A stretch of 64,000 bases of DNA from contig JAWZYU010000005.1 in NCBI GenBank assembly GCA_038380435.1, forward strand, positions 33,750,001 through 33,814,000, in the 5' to 3' direction. The notes beneath the pieces are model-generated. The model saw nothing but the letters and a program-made list of their open reading frames with translations, was not told the DNA's origin and ran no database searches. Below, one piece after another: positions 23,901-34,967 of the stretch (within the stretch, counting starts at the first letter, position 1; each line of letters begins with the position of its first letter). The stretch is from Ryuthela nishihirai (taxonomy: Eukaryota; Arthropoda; Arachnida; Araneae; Heptathelidae). The translations under genes and the position numbers were made by a program.

Positions 23901-24605
23901 AGAGTCCTCACATTTCAACTACCTATGGAGAGAAAATGGTTAGTGGGATGTTTAAAGAAACCGTGTTTATTGAGAGAGTGAATGCCGACAATATGAAACA
24001 GTCCCTTAATTGCAGAAATGGGCAAAGACACATTCCCCCACCACTAAAGACTGTGAAGCCATCTACACTGGAAGACTTCCCCCAATGTAGAATTTGATGA
24101 TGCCAGTAGAAGCAAAGAGTTCAGGCACCTGCAATGACTTCTGCTCAGGATTATCCACCAGCTGATAAACATATCCTGTGAATCTATTCACTTAGGGCTG
24201 TCAACACACAAACAAACAGAAAACACAGTGGAAGATTTTTCCCTCCACAGAAGCCCACCAGTGCAGCAAATTCAGGATCCATAATCAAGCTCAGAGCCAT
24301 AATTCAGTCCAGTGGGTTTATAAGGTCAGCACCAGGACCCTGTGTGATTGACCACTCCTCAGCAGGGTATAAAAAAAAAAGAAAAGTAGCCAGAGTTGTC
24401 CAGATCAGTAGGCCACACTAATCTGGCAGCCCTCCCCTTCCATTCACTTCCACAGGAGTGTATCTCTTCTGAAAGGTACTAATGGTCTGCACGAGAAGGC
24501 AGGGTCGGACTAGGTGCTAGGCCTGGCTGGTTCTATGCATCATCACAGGAGATTGGTGCATAGCTCTCCTTCCAGTGACTACCTAGCTACCATCTTTAGA
24601 CATGA
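20985..24605 (-). mobile_element. RTE-like non-LTR retrotransposon, near full length, inactivated
   Basis: Read on the minus strand. The 5' non-coding region is about 24605-23930. An AP-endonuclease start lies at 23911-23624 (NLDILGVQETRWTDKG, then YAPT). A middle region with little recognisable fold spans 23154-22474. The RT fingers at 22444-22178 read KGDRSSCDNYRGISLLSVPG. The palm at 22088-21906 reads VDFKKAFDSVDRHNLW, and 21893-21012 carries the catalytic box YADD (21771-21782) and the C-terminal region to GRPRMWWADNVKQDL. The 3' end has a short atc-type repeat (20985-20997), as RTE elements often do. Breaks: a single in-frame TGA where the family has Arg (before QGC) separates the 21893 and 22088 frames; frameshifts lie near 22100 and 22460; the endonuclease is damaged by small duplications (about 22 bases near 23457-23500 and about 50 bases at 23515-23612). 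Clade assignment to RTE (SR2/BovB type) is from motif memory and is less certain than its being a non-LTR element. Confidence 0.85.
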
Positions 24606-24914
24606 CCTTGGAAAATGCTACTCATGAAATATTGTTGAGTGTAGCTGTGCCAGTGCCAAAGCTTCTGCCAAACGAGCTCTAACAATGATGTCTTTTCAAA
24701 ATTACTAAAGTACCAATAACATTGGGCAACAAATTTTCATAAAAGTCATGCCTCTGAGATAAAAGTAGCCATTTCTTAAAGATTTCAAGGTGCTAAACAT
24801 GAATATGACAATAAAAATGCAAAATTGGCTTCGATTTCTGAGAAATCCACAAGTTTCTTATATAATAGAGTAAATACATATGACATGCATCAGTAAAACT
24901 CTACTTCTACTTCC

Positions 24915-26600
24915 AACATCGCTTTGCCCGTCGCTTGTACAGCTGCTCAGGATCATCTCTGGTGAGTGTCCAACAGTAGTCAGTCAACATTGAAGTGGAC
25001 CAGTTTCCCTGCTATCGTTTCTCTATCGTTGCAATGTCCTGGTGAAAACATTCACTGTTCTCATCATTAACTATGCCACAGTTGTCAGGGAAGAAATCTA
25101 AGTGGGAATGGAGAAAGTGGATCTTTAAGGACATATTGCAGCCAAGAGTGTGATAAAGAGACATGTCCTTAACCAGTTTCTTGTAGTTGTCTGCCTTGAC
25201 ATTTCTGAGGAATTTAATTGACACCAGATGAAACGCATCCCAAGCCTTTTTCTCATCACCTTGAAGCAGGTTGTTGAACATCTTGTCTCTGAATAGCTCG
25301 CAGATCTGAGGACCCACAAAAATTCCCTCTTTAATTTTCACTTCGCTGAGTCGAGGGAATTTGTCAGCCAAGTATTTGAAAGCTGATGCAGTCTGGTCCA
25401 TGGCTTTTACAAAGTTTTTAATCACACTGAGTTTGATGTGCAGGGACAGGCAATTTTGTGTATGGATTTTGCAGGATTTTGTGTATTTCTGCCAGTGCTG
25501 GGTGTTCCACATTCTTATTTCTGACCTTCAGAGATTTCCTTTGAGGCCAATTTCTCTTCATGCAGTGCAAAGTCTTTGTTCGGTTCTCCCATTCACATAA
25601 GAAACAGCAGTAATTCGTTTATCCCAGCTGCAGATCCATCCACAGAGCCACTACCTTCAGTCACACAGAGATATCAGTGATACTTGCTGTATTGAAAACA
25701 GTGCAACAGCTGTTTTAGGTTGTCGTAGGTTTCTTTCATGTAGACAGCATGTCCGATCGGAATGGATGGAAGTCAATTTCCATTATGCAGCAACACTGCC
25801 TTGAGACTCAATTTTGAGGAGTCTATGAATAGTCGCACTTCTTGAGGGTCAGATTTGATTCCGAGGGCATTCATCAGGCCATCTACATTGGAGCAGAACA
25901 CAAGGACATCTTCCTTTCTGAAATAAGGTGTAAACTGCTCATGATGAGTTCGAAACAAAGTCAGTCAGACATTTTCCTTGAGAATATTCCATTGTTTAAG
26001 TCGATCCAAGTAATTCTGCTTTGGCCTTGGACAGCTCCAGATTGCGAACAAGATGGTTCATTTCTTCTTCGGTGAGAATGTGTGGCGCAGATGATGCACC
26101 ATGGCAAACATATGGATAACCATTAGACATCGAAGGCTGTGGAGAACCCGATGGTGGTTTTCCTCACTCCTCATCGTCTGAAGTGATGAAAAATTCTTTT
26201 GAAGGTTTGGGAATGGGAAGGCCTTCACCATGCAGAACTGGTTGGAGAGCAGATTGTATATTTTGGTACACTATTGTCCACTTCTTTTTCCTTGTGATGC
26301 CTCCAGAAACAAGTAGAACCATGCAGAAATAGCAGTCATTTGTGTGATTGCTTGACTCTCTTCAAACCATAGGAACAGCAAATGGCACTGCCACTTTGGA
26401 AGATTTCTTGCACATGTACTGCATCATGTGCGTTGGGCCCAGGCCTTGTCTTGGTCCCTGATCTTGCATCCAAAATAAAACTCGTATGTTGCTTTTACTA
26501 TTGGAGTGATGGCCCTTTTTTTGGCCTGCAAACGTCACATCCCCCTCAAATGTAACAAAATGTGTCTGCACTATTAACATGGTTACAAGGCATCACTACT
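24915..26600 (-). pseudogene. Repetitive arthropod protein family, unclassified TE-like pseudogene
   Basis: Minus-strand reading, in order. About 26580-26160 gives KSSKVAVPFAVPMV, a DCYFC pair of cysteines, and SALQPVLHGEGLPIP. About 26090-26010 gives EEEMNHLVRNLELSKAKAEL. 25958-25773 gives FTPYFRKEDVLVFCSNVDGL, then RLFIDSSKLSLKAVLLHNGN. 25470-25012 gives KNFVKAMDQTASAFKYLADK, then EGIFVGPQICELF, CNMSLKIHFLHSHLDFFPDN and FHQDIATIEKR. About 25000-24915 closes with DYCWTLTRDDPEQLYKRRAK. I recognise this as a high-copy protein family annotated as uncharacterised in many arthropod and some cnidarian genomes. I know no assigned reaction. Stops and frameshifts, one in the wrist of the 25770-25500 stretch, show that it is dead here. 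A mobile origin is inferred from its copy number in those genomes. Confidence 0.75.
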
Positions 26601-27127
26601 GCTGGATTAAAACTGCAAGATCACTTGTGTTGTACTTATGACTCGGGGGTAAATGGGAGTCACTCAAAAGACTTGCTCACCCTATGAGATGTCACTTACA
26701 ATTAATGATTGCATCATCTTTTGTCTGTGATCATAAAGCTGCAATGTCATGACTCAACTATATTGCATCAGACAATGATGCAATACCACCAGGGGTTGTG
26801 TGTATGGCGGGCTAATGCAATACAACACAATATGTTGCAATCTGGAATTTAAAATACAGCATTGTGAAATGTGTATTCAATGCAGACTGAGTATTTATGT
26901 ACTCAATGCAGACCGAGTTATTTATACATGTCTATCTCTGTCTCTCCCAAAAAAGAGCTAATTGACAAATTTTATTGTCATTTTCGTGTTCAGCACTTCG
27001 AAATAAGTAAAAATTGGCTATTTTCATTTCAAAGCCTTTTTAATGTTGCCCAGTGTAATTACATGCAGTTACCTCAGGTTTGCCTTTATAGACCTGATTC
27101 TAATATGCTGGGATGTCATTTGCCTGT

Positions 27128-27330
27128 TTGCCCCGTGTGCGGGAGACCAATACCCTGTGCACGTTAAAGAACACACTGGATGGCCTTGACGGGAGACTAC
27201 CATCTGTCTTCCAACAGCTGTTCCAGTGGGTCCCCTCCCGCAATCTTCTCTGAGCCTTCGGGGTCCATGTGACCTGGCCATTTAGCCCATGGTGTGCAAA
27301 AAAGTGCTGCTCAGAGGTAAAACAACCCAA
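27128..27330 (+). mobile_element. SINE family 2 copy, 5' truncated
   Basis: It begins within the family body (cgtgtgcgggagaccaatac) and continues almost without change to the 3' end aaaacaaccca at about 27330. The tRNA head is absent. It is close to the intact copy at 29945-30329. Confidence 0.85.
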
Positions 27331-27524
27331 CCCATTTGCCTGTTTGATGCCTTTGTCAGTGGCATGTAAATGCCACTGTTTAATATATATCAAAGGTTTT
27401 CTGCAAACCTTGTTGTTCCAATTTTTCTGTCCATTACCTGTAATCCAAGAAATACTTGTGGAAAAAGTTAGTTTTTTCAATAAGTATGTCCCAGTCATTA
27501 GCAAAACTAATTTTTTTTCTACAA

Positions 27525-27690
27525 AAGTATTTCTTAACGTTTAATTCTGGATTTTATGAAAATGAATTATTTAACAAAATGAGAAGTATATTTTAATAAG
27601 ACTTTTTCAGGGTGTTATACTATAAAACAATCTGACAAACAAATGAAACTTTTTAAAAAACTCTAATGGACAAAAATGTAGGAAAGTAGC
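27525..27690 (+). repeat. Dispersed AT-rich repeat copy
   Basis: The block tttaattctggattttatga, followed by ttaacaaaa and a later ctaatggacaaaaatg, aligns with 36984-37140. Same family as the copies at 19880, 36900 and 37320. Non-coding. Confidence 0.5.
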
Positions 27691-28859
27691 AATATAAAAA
27701 ATGCTGGAGCATAAAATATTCAATATAATTATTTTTTTTTTCTGACTCAGGGCAATTTACCGTTTTATCTCTATGCAAAAATGTTTCATTTTATTCAATA
27801 CCATTCTGACAACTACGAGGATAACATATTGCCTCTATCAAATTGGGGTGCTTGTTTTCAGAGAAATCGAAGGTTTTCATTTTCTGAATTTTGAACCTTT
27901 TAATAGTAATTTGTACTAATAGATGACTGGAAAATGTAAATAATAATATATTATTAACCCTATAAAATGCAAAAAAAAAAAAAGCTTATCTCATTTATCC
28001 CCTAAAATGAAAAAGTTGAATTTTCACATCCCCTAGGGTTAAGGGGCAAATCATCCAGTATATATATATAATAATATATTATTACTATATTGAAGTTTTT
28101 GAAATTAACTCGATTTATAAAATTAAGGAGTAACCAGTCAAATTTTAACCAACTGAAATTTAATTAAAACACATATGACTATCAATTATTCTGTTCTTCA
28201 CCAATACAGTCTATCATCAAAATTTCTAATTGATAGCATAAAAATTTGCATGTTATGTTATAATACAGCAATATTACTTCAAGTTTTATATTTTCTACAT
28301 TTAGTACCCTCAAAAGATGGTAAATTAAGCCATTTAGAGGAAACACTATGAATCATCTTTTTTTGTTAGTACATATTCAGCTCAAAAAAGATTTTTTCAT
28401 TAATCTCTCAAAACAAAAAGCTGCATTTCTGCACTGACCCTGGGTGTGAAGGGACAAATTGTTGCTGCCAATGTAAACCCCTTAATCATCAGAATCCAGC
28501 ACTAAAATATCAAATTTTTAGTTCAAATAGATGGTTTCCAATATTTGTTTAAAATTTTGAAATTTTTCTTTCATTATATGGTGCAATTAATCTTTTGGGA
28601 GATTCTAAAAGTGTGAATCATAATACATAGGGTGTTCAAATTTAATTTGCAACAACATCTATCCACATAACAGACTTTGTGCGTAGGGATAGATTGGGTT
28701 TTCTGAACATATTCCAATTAAATTCAGTTCCTGATTAAAGAGCTCGGCTCTCACTCAAATGGACGCTACATCAGTAAACATTTTAATTGTGTATGGAAGT
28801 TTTCTAGGCCAACCTCGAAAAGAAACATTGGAGGAACTTATGGCTGCATTAAACATGCA

Positions 28860-29225
28860 AAAACATTTATTAACCCAAAGGTCTCAGACTCTGATGCTAT
28901 AATGCATGTAAGTTTTGTTATTAGTGAGAAAACTACAAAATATTGCGAAAAAACATTATCTGATGGGGAATTTGTTAAGGAATACCTGCAAACAGTTTTT
29001 GGTATGTTTTGTCCAGAGAGAAAAAATGATAAGTTTACCCCACAGAATTGTGATAAGGTGTATTGATTAACTTGCTGCCAATATAGAAAATACCCTTACA
29101 GAGCTTGTATTGAAGTTTGAATATTTTTCTTTGACTTTTGATGAAAAGTATAGATATTTCTAATGCAGCTTAATTAGTAGTAGTTGTATGTGGGGTAGAT
29201 GTTAATTTCTATTAAAATGAGTTTC
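28860..29225 (+). mobile_element. hAT-type transposase fragment
   Basis: From 28860 the frame reads INPKVSDSDAIMHVSFVISE, then SDGEFVKEYLQTVFGMFCPE, and after one frameshift NIENTLTELVLKFEYFSLTF. A last scrap, VVVCGVDVNF, follows after stops. This order matches hAT/ZBED-like (GTF2IRD2-type) transposases, where the blocks are FVISEK, DGEFVKECL, CPE, FxFxSLALDE and FVRGVDxNF. Only the N-terminal half is left; the rest is lost and no TIRs could be fixed. Confidence 0.7.
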
Positions 29226-29685
29226 CTTTTTATCTACTTATGCTGTTTACATTCAATTTCTTGTATATTTAATCCTAATTTTAATTAAAAATAATAGTTT
29301 TTTCATTAAATTTATAAAAAGTACACATTCCTTTTTTAAATAAATAAGTATATGCGAAAATTTAATAGTTTATGCATATTGTCTACTGGGGGCATTGGAC
29401 ATAAGGGTGGGGGTAAGTTTAGAGTGTTTAATGCAATAAGTAAGGTTCTGACCTGTTGCACTCTGAAAAATCTTCATCCAGCCTGCCGATCAGAAACGTT
29501 TGCACATCCCTGCCTTAGAGGATAACTCATCCTTTTTATCCAAGAACCTTTTGATAGATGAGAGACAGTTCACACAGGCTTGAATTGTTAACAAGCAGAA
29601 TGCTCATTACTGGGCTTCTAGCAGCACCTTTCAGTGATTGTTAACAATTTAATGAACCTCTTTAAATGAAAGTACGGACAGGGGT

Positions 29686-30423
29686 GCTCAGTTGGTTACA
29701 TGCAGGTTTGTAATCTACAGTTCCTGGTTCAAATCCCAGCTGAATCAATGTTGAGATTTATCTCTGCAAAACTCCCTGCCCTGTCCACAGTCAGTAGAGG
29801 GACACCAATGGGCTTGGAAAGACTGCCATCTGTCGGATAGGACTTAAAGCCATGGCCTGTATGTGGGAGAACCCATACCCTGTGCATGTTAAAGAACATG
29901 TCTTCTCAACAGCTGTTCCAATTGGTCCCCTCCGTCTTCCTCTGGGGGCTGGGGTGGCTCAGTCGGTAGCGCGCCAGGCTTGTAATCTGCAGTTCCCAGG
30001 TTCGAGTCCCAGCTGGGTCAGCGTCGAGTTTTATCTCCGCAAAATTCTCCGCCCTGCCCATGGTCAGTAGGGGACACCGATGGGCTTGGAAAGGCCGTCG
30101 TCTGTCGGATGGGATGTTAAGCCGTGACCCCGTGTGCAGGAGAGACATACCCTGTGCATGTTAAAGAACACGCTGGATGGCTTTGACGGGAGGCTACCAT
30201 CTGTCTCCCAACAGCTGTTCCAGTGGGTCCCCTCTCCCAACCTTCTCTGAGCCTTCGGGGTCCATGTGACCTGGCCATTTAGCCCATGGTGTGCAAAAAA
30301 GTGCCGCTCAGAGGTAAAACAACCCAACCCGTCTTCCTCTGAACCTTCGGGGTCCTTGTGACCTGGCCATTTATTCCATTGTGTGCAAAAAAGTGCCACT
30401 CAGAGGTAAAACAACCCAACCCC
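29686..30423 (+). mobile_element. SINE family 2 copy, interrupted by a second SINE
   Basis: The outer copy has a diverged tRNA head at about 29690-29745 and a body to 29944. It then resumes at 30342 with its own 3' portion, ending caacccaaccc near 30421. It is split by the younger copy at 29945-30329. Outer parts carry more differences from the family than the inner copy. Confidence 0.88.
29945..30329 (+). mobile_element. SINE family 2, intact copy (385 bp) with TSD
   Basis: The best copy of the family. The head reads ggggtggctcagtcggtagc (A box), then gttcgagtcccagc (B box), then a conserved body with the words ggggacaccgatgggct, ctggccatttagcccatgg and gtgtgcaaaaaagtgccg, ending aaaacaacccaacc. 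Twelve bases, cgtcttcctctg, flank it at 29933-29944 and 30330-30341. The duplication is perfect, so this is a recent pol III-driven retroposition mobilised by some LINE in trans. Frames at 29852-30399 come from it. Confidence 0.95.
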
Positions 30424-30673
30424 TGTTTTTTCTATATTATTTTATTATAAACAGCTCATAATATTTCTATTAATGCTTAAATCTTTCATCTATTTAGTTT
30501 AAATTTTTATGAGTGAACACAGTGAGTAATAAATAAGTAACTGATTTATTTCACAAATATCACTGTTGGGAGATTTATATCTCCTGTGTTGTAGCTAGAG
30601 ATGCTAAAACAATTCGATAGTTATAGTTTGTTTTAGGTGTTGTGCAGTTGAAAGCTTAGGTATATTTACTGCT

Positions 30674-31232
30674 TACAGGAGGATAATCTTTGGCTGGTAC
30701 ACTCGCCATAGTTGCTGCAGTGCTCTAGTTATTGGTTTGCTGGTCCAATGGCATTGCCAGGTGGTCATTGGCACTGTCTGCAGATGCACGGAATGTTCAT
30801 CTGTTTAGCACATGGTGGAAATGTTTTTCTGAGCATGCTGCAGAATGACATGCTATGGGACCATGGTTACAGTGGGAATGTTCATCCAGTTTTAACTGTG
30901 ATGTGTGATAGAGGATCATATGCTGCTGCTCAAAAATATATGTCAGATGTGTAAAGCATCAGAAGATGATCCTCTGCCACACATCACAGTTAAAGTTGGA
31001 ATAACATCTCCAATGTGACCATGCCCCAAAGCATGTCATTCTGCAGCACACTTAGAAAAACATCTCTGCCATATGCTAAACAGATGAACATTCTGTGCAT
31101 CGGTGGACAGTGCCAATAACCACCTGGCAATGCTATTGGACTGGCAAACTGATGACTAGATCACTGCAGCAACTGAGCATAAGCCTCGGCAGCAATCAGC
31201 GAGTGTATCAGCCAAGGATTATCCTCCTGTAC
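30674..31232. repeat. Foldback element with ~260-bp arms
   Basis: 30674-30930 and 30954-31232 are inverted copies that share, for example, aggaggataat at the outer ends and aactgtgatgtgtg at the inner ends, around a spacer of about 23 bases. Divergence is moderate, with several indels. It abuts the Tc1-like remnant at 31245. The open frames at 30712-30954 and 31095-31307 lie in the arms and are not credible proteins. Confidence 0.8.
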
Positions 31233-31244
31233 CAAATGAACTGC

Positions 31245-32251
31245 AGTGGAGAGCAATTGTCTGGCTTGAAGCAGGCCAAAGTTAGCCAGACGTGGCGTGA
31301 TGGCTGAATGTGAGTCCTTCTGTAGTCCATCGGCTGTGAAATCAATTTCTTAGCATGGATTCACGTCTTTGAGGTTTAGCTAAGGAAGGGCTAGAGTTAT
31401 GACCACGTACAAGACTAATTCTGTGATTAACAGTATGAAGTGATTAACAGTATGAAGGGGCAGGATATCTACTCCCTCTCAGATATGATCTTGTAGCAAC
31501 CACTGGGAGGGTTGTATCAGCTTCTACTGTGTGTAGAAGGCTTCATGAGGGAGGTCTGTATGCTAGAAGGCCAATAATTTGTATACCTCTCATGTCATGT
31601 CACAGGAGAGGGCGGTTATTGAATTGGGCACACATATATGTTAACTGGACAGAAGACCAATGGAGGTCTGTACTCTTCACAGATGAATCCAAATATTGCT
31701 TGCAGAGTGATTCTGACATTGTTTGATATGGAGAGAATGAGGTACCCACTATCGTCCCAGTAGCATCTGTCAAAGAGACAGTTGTGGCAGAGGTAGCGTG
31801 TGTGTTTGGGGTGGCATTTCCTTAGGGGACACACAGACCTCTGTATGTTGACGAGTGGGAACCTCAATGCTCAAAGGTATAGAGATGACATCCTGGACCC
31901 TTATGTATGCCCTTACACTAGTGCAATAGGTGAAACATTCATCTTACAAGATGATAACATTCGTCCACACAGAGCTCAATTAGTAGAACAATGCCTTCAA
32001 GAGGAGACCACTATGTGCATGGAGTGGCCAGCTCTATCTCCTGACCTAAATCTGATTGAGCATGTGTGGGATGCTCTAGGGAGACGTGTTGCTGTCTAAA
32101 TCTCCCACCTGAAACTAAGGGGGAGTTTATTACTGCTTTAAAGGAACAATGGTTGCTACTCCCTACTGAGCTGATTCACAATATCATAAACAGCAAGGAA
32201 CATCACTGTCATGCCTGCATTGCTGTAAGGGGTAACCACACTCCTTATTAA
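31245..32251 (+). mobile_element. Tc1-like transposase remnant, catalytic residues legible
   Basis: From about 31252 the reading is IVWLEAGQS, then a stop and VAxWLNVSPSVVHRL, the helix-turn-helix. 31480-31726 gives VSASTVCRRLHEGGLYARRP, then FTDESKYCLQSDS. After a frameshift near 31740, 31800-32099 gives RYRDDILDPYVCPYTSAIG, FILQDDNIRPHRAQLVEQ and SPDLNLIEHVWDALGRRVAV. After another frameshift comes the family ending ACIAVRGNHTPY. The acids D (FTDES), D (QDDN) and E (LIEHVW) are all kept, but several stops and two frameshifts break the frame. Its flanks are unclear on the right (to about 32450) and meet the foldback on the left. Confidence 0.88.
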
Positions 32252-33357
32252 AGAACTTTGCCCATTGCATTCTGACACCTCATTTTTGGACAAGTTACTG
32301 TATTTTTTTTGATGAAAAATGTTTCTAGTGTAAAATATTTTATGCCATTCTGAAACTAGCATTGTAATTCATGCTTTCATTAAATTTCATTAAAATCATT
32401 CATATAATTTTTGTTTATCATAATTTTTCTGAGTTTTCCTTAATTTATGGAAACCAGTGTATATCATAGATTTAAATGTGATTTTCGATATTTGATTAGA
32501 AATAGTTGTAAAGAAATTCAGATTTCTATTTGGGAAAAATTTTTTTTACAACCTTGTCCTATGGGAACAAAACTTGCATCTCCTGTCACAAAAATTTGGA
32601 AGATGAAAACAATTATTAGGGTTCTGAAATGGAAAGGGCTAAACATAAGGTAATAGGTCATACTTTTTAAATACTGTATATATTGTAACAAAGGGCTGTT
32701 AAACTCTTAAGTGGTACCATGGGATCCATTCCACATATATATTAAAAATTTAGTAACAAAAAAATTATTTTGTTCTACATAAGCATACCTTAACTAAAAT
32801 TGAAATTAGTATTATTATAATAATAATAATATAAAGTTATTTTACTTTGCTGCAAGAACTGCACAAAAAGCCCTTAAATGAAATGCCACTTTAAATTCCA
32901 CAAGGATGAAAATACCCAGTTTAATGGGTAAAACCCCTACTCTGAAAACACTCCTTAACAAATCCTTTTACTGTTCTGTGATAATAAAGGTTGCCTATTT
33001 GTTTATTTGTACATTTCATTTATCTACATAAAAAAATTATGTATTACATCAAAGGTTTCTTGAGGAGCCCTGGACCGATGGGCCCGTATTTGGATATGCC
33101 CCTGCTGCTTAACATCAGCATCAAAATCAAGTTTTTAAGATCTGTGAACAAAGAGCTATGTGGCCCCAGTTGTTTACACTCCTATTCTTTCACCACTGCA
33201 AAATTCACTTGGTAGAGAAGACTACTACTCTCTACTATCAACAGTCATCTGATCACTTCCAATAATCCTTTTTCCCCCAGAAACTTTGCAAATTTACTTC
33301 ATGGTTCCCAGAATACATTTCACTGGCTTCATTGGCAGAATCGATAACTATCAGATG

Positions 33358-33645
33358 AACCCCTGCCCTGCCCTGCCCACAGTCAGTAGGGGACACCGAT
33401 GAGCTTGGAAAGGCCACCGTCCATTGGATGGGACATTAAGCTGTGGCCCTGTGTGCAGGAGAACCATACCCTGTGCATGTTAAAGAACACACTGGATTGC
33501 TTGACAGGAGGTACCATCTGTCTCCCAACAGCTGTTCCAGTGGGTCCCCTCCCCAACCTTCTCTGAGCCTTCGGGGTCCATGTGACCTGGCCATTTAGCC
33601 CATGGTGTGCAAAAAAGTGCCACTCAGAAGTAAAACAACCCAATA
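33358..33645 (+). mobile_element. SINE family 2 copy, 5' truncated
   Basis: It starts within the body (ccctgcccacagtcagtagg) and runs to aaaacaacccaa at about 33643. The tRNA head is missing. A ccctg repeat at the left edge (33360-33376) may mark the truncation. Confidence 0.85.
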
Positions 33646-34083
33646 ACTCGGGCCCAAAACGTATGTAATGGGAAAAAATGTTTGTCTATTCTTTTATATA
33701 TTTATCTGAGAAGACCTTGATCTCAAGCTATACTTCAGCTATACTTCCAATTCCTAAATACCATTGACGTGAAATGGTATCCAATTGTTTTATTTTGTTT
33801 TGGTTTTGATCTAATTGAAAAGCAATTTTTTAAGCAATTAGATGTTTTATTATTTTTTTATAATTTTACCTAAGTTAAACCTCACAGAGGTCATATTGAT
33901 TCCATAGTATTATCATGAAAAAAAATTAAATTTTAAAATATTTTTTGAGATAAAAATATCTTGTAAGACTAGTGGTAGAGTTACAAATTAAAATTGAAGT
34001 AATTTTGTCATTTTTGCTGTAGTTGTCAGTGTCTTGATATCAATAGGCAGGCTAATTGTAAGTACTTTATCTCTCTCCTATAA

Positions 34084-34285
34084 AAAACCCTTCAAGCAGC
34101 TGCTTACCACGGAAGTCGGACAGGAGCCTGTCAGTATAATATGGCATAGAGAAGGTCTGTGAGGAAGGTGAGACCTCAGCAGAACTACACAAAAAAAGGA
34201 AAACATATATTCCTTATTTGGAGCTCAAACTTAGATCCCTTTAATCACTAACCAAGCACACTACCACTCGATCACTGGGATATTT
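34084..34285 (-). mobile_element. SINE family 1 copy
   Basis: In reverse complement it has a degenerate head (gagtggtagtgtgcttgg, with the B box altered to gtttgagctcc) and the 3' part ctgacaggctcctgtccgac and gcagctgcttgaagggttt. A tctctctccta-like word on both sides is a possible target duplication, although the low complexity makes this uncertain. Confidence 0.78.
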
Positions 34286-34417
34286 TCTCTCTCTCTCCTA
34301 ACAATGTAAAAAAAAAGTCTGAAAATTATCTCTCAAACTCCGAGGAAAATAAAGCATTTAATTGTAATTTATAGTTTTGTTGAAAATGCATCTCTTCCAC
34401 AACTGTCAATCACAAAA

Positions 34418-34680
34418 AGTAGTTGTTTTACCTCTCAGTGGCATTTTTTTTTTTTGCAGTGAGCTAAATGTTTTTAAAACAGCTCAATTGCCAGGTCACA
34501 AAGACCCCAAGGGATCTGAGAAGGTTGGGGGAAGGGGACCCACTGAATCACTGTTAGGAGACAGACGGTAGGCTCCTGTCAAGGCCATCTAGCATATTAT
34601 TTAGTGTGCACAGTGTATAGCTATCCTGAACAAGCCCGTTGGTGTCCTCTTTCTGACTGAGGACAGGATGAAGGTTTAGG
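34418..34680 (-). mobile_element. SINE family 2 copy, head missing
   Basis: Reverse complement with the family 3' end at 34418-34450, then the body back to about 34680 (ctgtcctcagtcagaaagag). A 20-base insertion (tgtttttaaaacagctc) sits in the ttagcccatgg block. The tRNA head is lost. Confidence 0.75.
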
Positions 34681-34874
34681 GGTTCAACATGTTTATATGC
34701 TCTAATCATTCAGTTATCATCTGCCCAAACTGTGAATAATCATCATTACATATATAATCTTTAAAGTTATTTGAACAATATAATGTCAAAAAAAGGTAAA
34801 TAATGAAATGGTCATGCAAAAAAAAATTAAACAATGAAACAAAATTGTTTTGTTTTGCTTATTTTTTTCCCTTT

Positions 34875-34967
34875 ATATATACACAGTCGTATCAGAATAA
34901 TATGACCACCTACCATACATATATTATGGTAGGTGGTCATATTATTCTGATACGACTGTGTATATAT
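34875..34967. repeat. Perfect 42-bp palindromic TIR pair (Tc1/mariner-type MITE remnant)
   Basis: 34875-34916 and 34926-34967 are perfect inverted repeats of 42 bases with a 9-base loop. The arm starts atatatacacagtcgtatca. The TA-rich ends and the shape match two terminal repeats of a Tc1/mariner-like element joined with no interior. Confidence 0.88.

Noticed and set aside
30712..31307. Open frames of 70-80 residues in the foldback
   Set aside because: Both are within the two arms of the same inverted repeat and are mirror readings of each other, with no family similarity.
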